NCBI GenBank assembly: GCA_024236075.1
Contig: JACKLE010000002.1
Location: 248,001-312,000, forward strand
DNA from: Alphaproteobacteria bacterium
GTDB taxonomy: Bacteria; Pseudomonadota; Alphaproteobacteria; JACAEB01
Direction of reading: 5' to 3'
Length of the DNA stretch: 64,000 nt
Part shown: positions 27,173 through 36,155 of the stretch, one piece after another
Layout of the letters: the number at the start of each line of letters is the position of its first letter
How positions within the stretch are numbered: the stretch's first letter is position 1
The notes under the pieces: model-generated
Seen by the model: the letters and a program-made list of their open reading frames with translations, nothing else
The model's database searches: none
What the model was told of the DNA's origin: nothing
Program-made: the position numbers and the translations under genes

Positions 27173-28057
27173 TCAGCGGAGCGATTTGTAGGCGCGCACA
27201 TAGGCGCCGATCGTGAGGCCCTTCGAGACGTAGGAGACGAGGGCGAGAAGCCCCGCGACAAGCGCCCAGGCCGATGCGTCGAGATCCTTGAGGCGCACGG
27301 CGAATTGGATCGGCAGCCCCCGCACATGCATCACGCGGCCCGCGCCCAGCTCGAGCGCGACGCTGGCGAGATAGACCATCGCCGGCGCCGCGACGATCGC
27401 GGCGATGGCTCCGACGATGACGGTTACCGCGAGGAGGCGCCAGCCCTCGCCCGAGGTGAGCCGCCACGCCTCGCCGAGCGCCAGGCGCCCGCGCGCGACG
27501 ACGTCGACGAAGACGACCGAAAGGCGCGCCGTGACGAGGAGGAAGAGCGTGAGCCAGACGAGCAGCGCGATGCCGGTCGCCGCGAGCAGGACGGAATTGG
27601 AGCCCGGCTGGAAGATCGCGCCGTCGCTCGGGCTCGATCCGGCGTAGACCAGGACATAGCCGCCGGCGGCCAGCAACGACACGACGAGAATGAGGCCGAG
27701 CGCCAGCGCGAAGCCGACCGTGACGACGGCGGACAAAAGCACGGCGCCCAGAAGATGAAGCTCCGCGCGGCCGAATCCGAAGGAAGGCCGCCACCGTCCC
27801 GGCTCGAGGCAGCCGCGTATATAGGCCGCCGTCCACATGACGCCGGCCGCGAGAATCGCGATGTCCAGGGGCGCCATCACGAGGAGGTTCGGGTCCTCGC
27901 CGAAATGGCCGAGCCCGAACGGCACCCCGATAATTGCCGCGATCAGGAGAAGCGGCACCAGCGTGACGACGAGCAGCCTCGGCAGGCGGTAGGTCGCGGC
28001 CGCGATCCCCGCGCCGATGGCGGCCCCGATCTCCACATGGGCGCGGTCGCCGGCCAT
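27173..28057 (-). CDS. Integral membrane protein, paralogue B of tandem pair
   Basis: A 294-residue protein with about six hydrophobic helices, paralogous to the downstream 26135-27109 product. Shared landmarks are the N-terminal helix with YRLPRLL, LEPGRWRPSFGFGRAELHLLGA, and RLSVVFVDVVARGRLALGEAW followed by TSGEGWRLL. It lacks the C-terminal extension of its partner. The two genes are 63 bases apart and probably cotranscribed; two related subunits could form a hetero-oligomer. Function is unknown. Confidence 0.75.
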   Translation of the reverse strand: MAGDRAHVEIGAAIGAGIAAATYRLPRLLVVTLVPLLLIAAIIGVPFGLGHFGEDPNLLVMAPLDIAILAAGVMWTAAYIRGCLEPGRWRPSFGFGRAELHLLGAVLLSAVVTVGFALALGLILVVSLLAAGGYVLVYAGSSPSDGAIFQPGSNSVLLAATGIALLVWLTLFLLVTARLSVVFVDVVARGRLALGEAWRLTSGEGWRLLAVTVIVGAIAAIVAAPAMVYLASVALELGAGRVMHVRGLPIQFAVRLKDLDASAWALVAGLLALVSYVSKGLTIGAYVRAYKSLR

Positions 28058-28189
28058 GCGTCTCCCCCCGAACCCGACCGTCCGGCCCTGCCGCGCCGGC
28101 GATCAAACTTTTCCGGCAATGCTACCATGGCGCGGGCGTCCCGTCTCGGGGGCGAAGGCGCCCGAAAACCTGGCCCTGCTCTTGCCGCG

Positions 28190-28209
28190 CCGCGGAAAAC
28201 CTTCCGCGG
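28190..28209 (+). promoter_or_regulatory. Perfect 8-bp hairpin overlapping a ribosome-binding site
   Basis: CCGCGGAA (28190-28197) and TTCCGCGG (28202-28209) pair perfectly around a 4-base AACC loop. The GGAGG ribosome site of the next gene is 28208-28212, so the stem covers its first bases. It could lower translation of the 28222 gene; this is a structural inference. Confidence 0.4.
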
Positions 28210-28221
28210 AGGCGGCCTTTC

Positions 28222-28659
28222 ATGGATCTATTTGACACGTTTGTGCGACGTTTCTGTCTCGTCGCGGCGCTCGCCGTCCTCGTGCCGGCCAATGCCGAGG
28301 CGGGGCGGTCCGACGCGGCGGATGCGGGGCGCGCCGGCGGTCCGGCCTCGCTCGATCTCGGACGCGAGGCGAAGCCGGCGCCGTGCGGCGTCCGCCTCGT
28401 CTCGGGCGCGGTCGTTCCCCATGCGCTGCGCCCCAGGGACGCGGCCAAGATCGTGTCCGAATGCGTCGAGGTGCGCTTCGACGTGCGCGCCGACGGATCG
28501 CTGGAAAACATCCGCATTCCCGAGGCCGTTCCCGAGGCGCTGCGCGCCCGCGTGCTCGCCCTCCTCGAAAAGGCCCGCTTCACGCCGGCGCTGGCGAGCG
28601 GGAATCCCGCCGACCGCCGCGACGTATCCATCGCGCTCGTGCTGACGCCGGAGCTCTAG
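28222..28659 (+). CDS. Secreted protein with TonB C-terminal-like domain
   Basis: The 145-residue protein has a signal peptide (MDLFDTFVRRFCLVAALAVL then a NAEAG cleavage region). Residues about 80-140 follow the TonB C-terminal pattern: VEVRFDVRADGSLENIRIPE, a helix with ALRARVLALLEKARFTPA, then DVSIALVLTP as the last strand. No transmembrane anchor or Pro-rich spacer is seen, so it is not a full TonB. It may be a periplasmic binding domain; partner unknown. GGAGG lies 9 bases upstream of the ATG, partly inside a hairpin. Confidence 0.7.
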   Translation: MDLFDTFVRRFCLVAALAVLVPANAEAGRSDAADAGRAGGPASLDLGREAKPAPCGVRLVSGAVVPHALRPRDAAKIVSECVEVRFDVRADGSLENIRIPEAVPEALRARVLALLEKARFTPALASGNPADRRDVSIALVLTPEL

Positions 28660-28752
28660 CCGCTTCCGCGCGGCGCACGCGCTGCTTTCATAGGCCGCCG
28701 TCCTCTGCTACCGTTTTGCAAAAAGGCGGAGCCGGGGCACAGGGGAAGCGCG

Positions 28753-29925
28753 ATGGCCGTTCAGGCATTGACCGATTTCGTCGAGGAGGCGCTGCGCGCA
28801 GGCGCGAGCCGGGCGGAGATCGAACGTGCTCTGAAGGAGGCGCGCTGGCCGGAAGGCCAGATCCGCGACGCGCTCGCGACCTTTGCCGACCAAGCCTTCG
28901 TCGTGCCCGTGCCGCGCCCGCGCGCCTATATCTCCGCCCGCGAGGCCTTCCTCTATCTTGTGCTCTTCGTGCTCCTGGGCACCGTCAGCGGCTTTCTCGG
29001 AACGATGCTATTCACGCTGACGAATTGGGTCCTGCCCCAGCCGGGCGACCCCTCGCGCTATGCGGGCAGCGTCCAGCAGAGCGTGCGCTTCGCCGTCTCG
29101 GCGCTGGTCGTCGCCTATCCGGCCTTCTTCCTGCTCACGCTGCATCTTGCGGGCGAGCGCGCGCGCAATCCCGCAATGCAGGCCTCGCGCCTGCGCAAAT
29201 GGCTCACCTATCTCGCGCTCGTCGTTGCCGTCAGCGCACTGATCAGCGACCTCATCGCGGTGCTCAACCAATTTCTTTCCGGCGAGCTTACCGTGCGCTT
29301 CGCGGCGAAGGCCGCAATCGTGGGCGCCATCGCGGCCGCGACGCTCCTTCACTACGTGCCGGACATCGAACGCTCCGAGCCCGGGAAGTGGGGCGGTCGC
29401 CTTCTTCAGGCGATTCTCGGTGCGGTCGCGACCGCGATTGTCGCGGGCTCGGTCGGCTATGCGATCGCCTCGATCGACAGTCCGCTGACGACCCGCAAGA
29501 AGGAGATGGATGTCGTGCGTCTTTCCGATCTGCGTCGGACCGCCGACGCGATCGACTGCTACTACACCTATTTCGGGCGCGTGCCCCAGAGCCTCGACGA
29601 GCTCGCGGAGGCGCTGCGTACGCGAGGGGAGAAGCTGCCCCAGCCCGGCGCCTGCAGCTACCGAATGCCCAGCGACCCCGTCACCGGCAAGGCCTATGTC
29701 TACGATCCGGCGGAGGGCGCGCGCTATAGTCTTTGCGCGACGTTTGCCCACGGCTGGTCGACGGAAGAGATCGAGGGCCGCTTCCGCGGCAGCTATGGCC
29801 AGGTCTTTTGGCCGTTGACGAGCGGCCGCTCCATCCGGCCGCCGGCGGCGGCAGGCGAGGCCTGCTTCGAGCTCGAGGCGGTGCGTGTCGCCAGGCTTCC
29901 TGAAGACCCCGGCACGATTCGCTGA
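28753..29925 (+). CDS. DUF5671 membrane protein with pseudopilin-like C-terminus
   Basis: The 390-residue protein begins with a small helical domain (about 1-45, FVEEALRAGASRAEIERAL), then VPRPRAYISAREAFLYLVLF, the DUF5671 signature, and about five or six membrane helices to residue 245. After the last helix, residues about 255-370 resemble the globular head of type II secretion pseudopilins: RLSDLRRTADAIDCYYTYFG, PQSLDEL, DPVTGKAYVYDP and YSLCATF. A DUF5671 core joined to this extracytoplasmic head is unusual to my knowledge. Function is unknown. It converges with uvrA 12 bases downstream. Confidence 0.8.
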   Translation: MAVQALTDFVEEALRAGASRAEIERALKEARWPEGQIRDALATFADQAFVVPVPRPRAYISAREAFLYLVLFVLLGTVSGFLGTMLFTLTNWVLPQPGDPSRYAGSVQQSVRFAVSALVVAYPAFFLLTLHLAGERARNPAMQASRLRKWLTYLALVVAVSALISDLIAVLNQFLSGELTVRFAAKAAIVGAIAAATLLHYVPDIERSEPGKWGGRLLQAILGAVATAIVAGSVGYAIASIDSPLTTRKKEMDVVRLSDLRRTADAIDCYYTYFGRVPQSLDELAEALRTRGEKLPQPGACSYRMPSDPVTGKAYVYDPAEGARYSLCATFAHGWSTEEIEGRFRGSYGQVFWPLTSGRSIRPPAAAGEACFELEAVRVARLPEDPGTIR

Positions 29926-29937
29926 AGCTCCGCGCCC

Positions 29938-32847
<2,910 letters not shown>

Positions 32848-32964
32848 GGGGCCCGCATTCCGCGCTGCCGCTGGAATCCGGCGAGGGACCCGTGGCCGAG
32901 GGAGGGGCTAACGTAGTCATGCGGTCCGCGCCCGACAAGGGGCGGCGGGCGGACGGGGCCGGCG

Positions 32965-34314
32965 CTAGCGCTCGCGCCAGGCGTGGGCGATGGCGTTGAC
33001 GAGCGGGCTCAGGAGATAGTCGAGCGCCGTGCGGTCGCCGGTGAGGAGATAGAGCTCGGCGGGAAGGCCCGGAACGAGGCGCGTGGGGCCGAGCTCGGCC
33101 ACGGCGTCCTCGGCGATCTCCGCGCGCACGAGGAAGCGCGGCGGCTGGCCCGGGGCGGGGCTCACCGCGTCGGGCGAGATGTAGGCGAGGCGGCCCTCGA
33201 GCCGCGGCGGGTCGCGCGGGGAGAGGGCGGAGAGGCGCACCTCGACCGCCTGCCCCGGCGCCACGAAGTCGCGGTCCTTGGGCGCGATGGTGCCTTCGAC
33301 GACGAGCGGCTCGTCGGCGGGGACGATGCCCAGAATGGTCTCGCCGGGCTGCACGACGGCGCCGACCGTGTTGACCGCGAGGTTGATGACGCGCCCCGCG
33401 ATGGGCGCGCGCACGGTGAGGCCTTCGAGATCGTAGGCCGCGACCGCGTAGCGCTCCTTGAAATCCGTATACGTGGCCTGCGCCTCGGCGAGATCGGAGA
33501 CGATCTTGGCGTCGCGCTCGGCGTCGAGCTTGGCGAGCTCGAGCTTGGCCTCCTCCTCCTCGCGCAGCGCCTGGGCGAGCGCGCTCTCGGCCTCGGCGAT
33601 CTTGGCGGTCTGGCCGGCGAGATCCATCGAGAGGGAGCGCACGCGGTTCGTCGGCGCGAAGCCCTTGGAGGCGAGCTCGTCCAGCGATTTCATCTGCTGG
33701 CGGAGGATATCCGACTGCTCGCGCACGGCTCTGAGCCGCGCCTCGATGCCCGCGCGCTCCTTGCCGCCCTGCGCGAGGCGCTCCTCGATCACCGCGCGCT
33801 GGCTGCGAAAGCTGCGCGCGCGCGAGGCGAAGAGGGCCTCCTCCGAGCGCATGGCCTCGGCGACGTCCGTGTCGCCCGCGACCTCGAGGAGGTCGTCCGG
33901 GAACGCGATCGCCTCGGCGCGGTCCCGCTCCGCGTTGAGCCGCGCGAGGCTCGCGCGCGCGGCGAACATGCGCGCCTTGAGGACCGCGAGCGAGCCCTCG
34001 TCGCGCTCCGGGTCGAGGCGCACGAGGGGCTCTCCGGCCTCGACCAGCGCGCCGTCGCGCACGAGGAGCGCCGTCACCCGGCCGCCACGGGGATGCTGCA
34101 CCTCGCGCCAATTGCCGTCGGCGCGCACGACGCCGGAGGTCACGATGGCGCCCGCGAGGGGCGCCGTCCCGCCCCAGACGCCGAGGGTGAGAACGAGCGC
34201 CGCCACGATGAGGAGGCTCCCGGCGACCGGCCCGCGCATGTCGTCGAGCCGGGGCGCGCCCGCCGGGGCGCGGACCGGGAAGCGCAGGGCGCGATAGGTC
34301 GCGGCGACGTTCAT
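32965..34314 (-). CDS. Type I secretion membrane-fusion protein (HlyD/PrtE type)
   Basis: The 449-residue periplasmic adaptor links an inner-membrane ABC exporter to an outer-membrane TolC-like channel. It has a short cytosolic N-terminus, one transmembrane helix (about 30-55), a lipoyl-like strand pair (VQHPRGGRVTALLVRDG and the distal LTVRAPIAGRVINLAVNT), a long coiled coil (about 105-285, rich in Ala/Glu/Arg) and a beta domain. Layout and length match PrtE adaptors. Its ATG overlaps the stop of the ABC gene (ATGA), so the two are coupled. No TolC gene is in the window. Confidence 0.92.
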   Translation of the reverse strand: MNVAATYRALRFPVRAPAGAPRLDDMRGPVAGSLLIVAALVLTLGVWGGTAPLAGAIVTSGVVRADGNWREVQHPRGGRVTALLVRDGALVEAGEPLVRLDPERDEGSLAVLKARMFAARASLARLNAERDRAEAIAFPDDLLEVAGDTDVAEAMRSEEALFASRARSFRSQRAVIEERLAQGGKERAGIEARLRAVREQSDILRQQMKSLDELASKGFAPTNRVRSLSMDLAGQTAKIAEAESALAQALREEEEAKLELAKLDAERDAKIVSDLAEAQATYTDFKERYAVAAYDLEGLTVRAPIAGRVINLAVNTVGAVVQPGETILGIVPADEPLVVEGTIAPKDRDFVAPGQAVEVRLSALSPRDPPRLEGRLAYISPDAVSPAPGQPPRFLVRAEIAEDAVAELGPTRLVPGLPAELYLLTGDRTALDYLLSPLVNAIAHAWRER

Positions 34315-36080
34315 GCGCTCGCCTTTCCCGCGCGCCGGGCGAGGCGCGCATTGTTGAGCTCGACGATCTTCCGGGAGCGGCGCATTTGCGGCGGCAGCGT
34401 GTCGGACGCCTGGGCGCGGGCGAGAATCCCTTCCATGCGGCCGTTGTCGAGCGTCAGCACCCGGTCGGTGACGGCGAGAAGGCCCTTGCCGTGCATGGCG
34501 ATGACGAAGGTCGTGCCCTTGGCCTTGAGGTCGACGATGGCACGCCGCAGGGCTTCCTCGCCCGCCGCGTCGAGATGGGCGTTCGGCTCGTCGAGGAGGA
34601 CCACGGAGGGATTGCCGTAGAAGGCGCGCGCGAGGCCGACGCGCTGGCGCTGGCCGGCGGAAAGCTGCGAGCCGCCTTCCCCGGCCCTGGTGCCGTAGCC
34701 TTCGGGAAGGCGCAGGATCATCTCGTGCGCGCCGGCGAGGCGGGCGGCGTCGACGATCGCCTGCGGATCGGCATGGCCGAGGCGGCAGATGTTCTCGGCG
34801 ACGGTCACGTCGAAGAGGCCGATCTCCTGGGGCAGATAGCCGACATGCCGGCCGAGCTGTCCGGCGTCCCAGTGGCAGAGCTCGGCCTCGTCGAGACGCG
34901 CCGAGCCGCGGCTCGGGGTCCAGATGCCGGCGAGAATCTTCAAAAGCGTCGTCTTGCCGGCGCCGCTCGGCCCCATGAGCGCGAGCACCTCGCCGGGCGC
35001 GACGGTGAAGGCGATGCGGTCGAGGACGGGCGGCACGCCTTCGCGCGCGACGACGCTCACATCCTCGACCGAGAGGCGTCCCTTGGGCGCCGGCAGCTTG
35101 AGGCGCTCGGGCGGCCCTTCCGCGATCGCGCGCGCGGCGTCCTTGAGGCGCTGATAGGCCTGGCGCGCGAGGACGAATTCGCGCCAGGAGCCGACGCCCT
35201 GCTCGATGGGCGCGAGCGCCCGCCCGAGGACGATCGACGCGGCGACGATCGAGCCGGGGCTGATCTCGGCGCGCACCGCGAGGAAGGCGCCGAGACCCAG
35301 CACGCCCGTCTGGAAGGCGGGCCGCACGAATTTCGTCAGTCCACGGAAAACGGCCCGCCGGTCGCCGGCCCCGCCATGGGCGACGAGCGCCCCGTCATGC
35401 GCCTCGCGCCAGCGCTTGAGCACGCCCTCGAGCATGCCCATCGCCATCACGACGCCGGCATTGCGCTCCGCGCTCTGCACGATGCGGTGGGCGGCGATGG
35501 AGCGCGTGGAGGATTCGCGCACGGGCCCCGCGGTCGCCATCTCGGTGCCGGCGGCGATGGCCGCGAGCCCGAAGGAGGCCGCGAGCCCGAGAATGCCGAG
35601 AAGGGGATGCAGCGCGAAGAGCACGACGAGGAAGAGCGGCGCCCAGGGCGCGTCGAGGCAGGCGATGGGCGCCTGGCCGCCGAGCAGCCCGCGCACCGTC
35701 TCGACGTCGCGCAGGGGCTGGCCCGGCGCCTGCGGCCGGCGCCCGCCGGCCTCCGCAAGGAGCTGGCGCAGGAGGCGCTCGCTCCAGGCCATGTCGAAGC
35801 GCAGCCCGAGCCGCGTGAGGATTTCGGAGCGGAAGAGCTCGAGGCCCGCGGCCGCCCCCATGACCGCGAGCGTCGCGAGGGTGAGCAGCACCAGCGTGGG
35901 CACGCTGCCCGAGGCGAGCACGCGGTCGTAGACCTGCAGCATGTAGAGCGGCGCGGCCAGCATGGTCAGGTTCACGACCAGGCTGAAGGCCGCGAGCGCG
36001 ATCACGACCTTCGGCGACAGCGACCAGGCGAGGCCGACGAGGCTTCGCGGCAGGGCCGGCTGGCGTGCGCGAGGTGTCAT
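34311..36080 (-). CDS. Type I secretion ABC transporter, permease-ATPase fusion (PrtD type)
   Basis: The 589-residue half-transporter has a hydrophobic N-terminus with YMLQVYDRVLASGSVPTL, the signature of type I secretion exporters, about six membrane helices to residue 320, then an ATPase with Walker A GPSGAGKTTLLK, GYLPQEIGLFD, signature LSAGQRQRVGLARAF and Walker B VVLLDEPNAHLD. There is no N-terminal C39 peptidase-like domain, so cargo with a C-terminal uncleaved signal is expected. GGAG precedes the ATG by 7 bases. A strong hairpin and the beta-helix gene lie immediately upstream, making that protein the probable cargo. Confidence 0.93.
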   Translation of the reverse strand: MTPRARQPALPRSLVGLAWSLSPKVVIALAAFSLVVNLTMLAAPLYMLQVYDRVLASGSVPTLVLLTLATLAVMGAAAGLELFRSEILTRLGLRFDMAWSERLLRQLLAEAGGRRPQAPGQPLRDVETVRGLLGGQAPIACLDAPWAPLFLVVLFALHPLLGILGLAASFGLAAIAAGTEMATAGPVRESSTRSIAAHRIVQSAERNAGVVMAMGMLEGVLKRWREAHDGALVAHGGAGDRRAVFRGLTKFVRPAFQTGVLGLGAFLAVRAEISPGSIVAASIVLGRALAPIEQGVGSWREFVLARQAYQRLKDAARAIAEGPPERLKLPAPKGRLSVEDVSVVAREGVPPVLDRIAFTVAPGEVLALMGPSGAGKTTLLKILAGIWTPSRGSARLDEAELCHWDAGQLGRHVGYLPQEIGLFDVTVAENICRLGHADPQAIVDAARLAGAHEMILRLPEGYGTRAGEGGSQLSAGQRQRVGLARAFYGNPSVVLLDEPNAHLDAAGEEALRRAIVDLKAKGTTFVIAMHGKGLLAVTDRVLTLDNGRMEGILARAQASDTLPPQMRRSRKIVELNNARLARRAGKASA

Positions 36081-36109
36081 GCGGGACTCCGGTACCGTCT
36101 CAAAGACGA

Positions 36110-36133
36110 CGCCGGGCGGAGGACCGCCCGGCG
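36110..36133 (-). terminator. Perfect 10-bp hairpin between cargo and exporter genes
   Basis: On the minus strand CGCCGGGCGG and CCGCCCGGCG halves (36110-36119 and 36124-36133) form a perfect 10-bp stem with a 4-base loop, followed in the direction of transcription by TCGTCTTT. It lies 22 bases after the cargo stop and 29 bases before the exporter ATG. It is probably an attenuator that leaves the cargo more abundant than the exporter, or a full terminator. Confidence 0.6.
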
Positions 36134-36155
36134 TGCGATGCTAAGAGGCGAAGGT

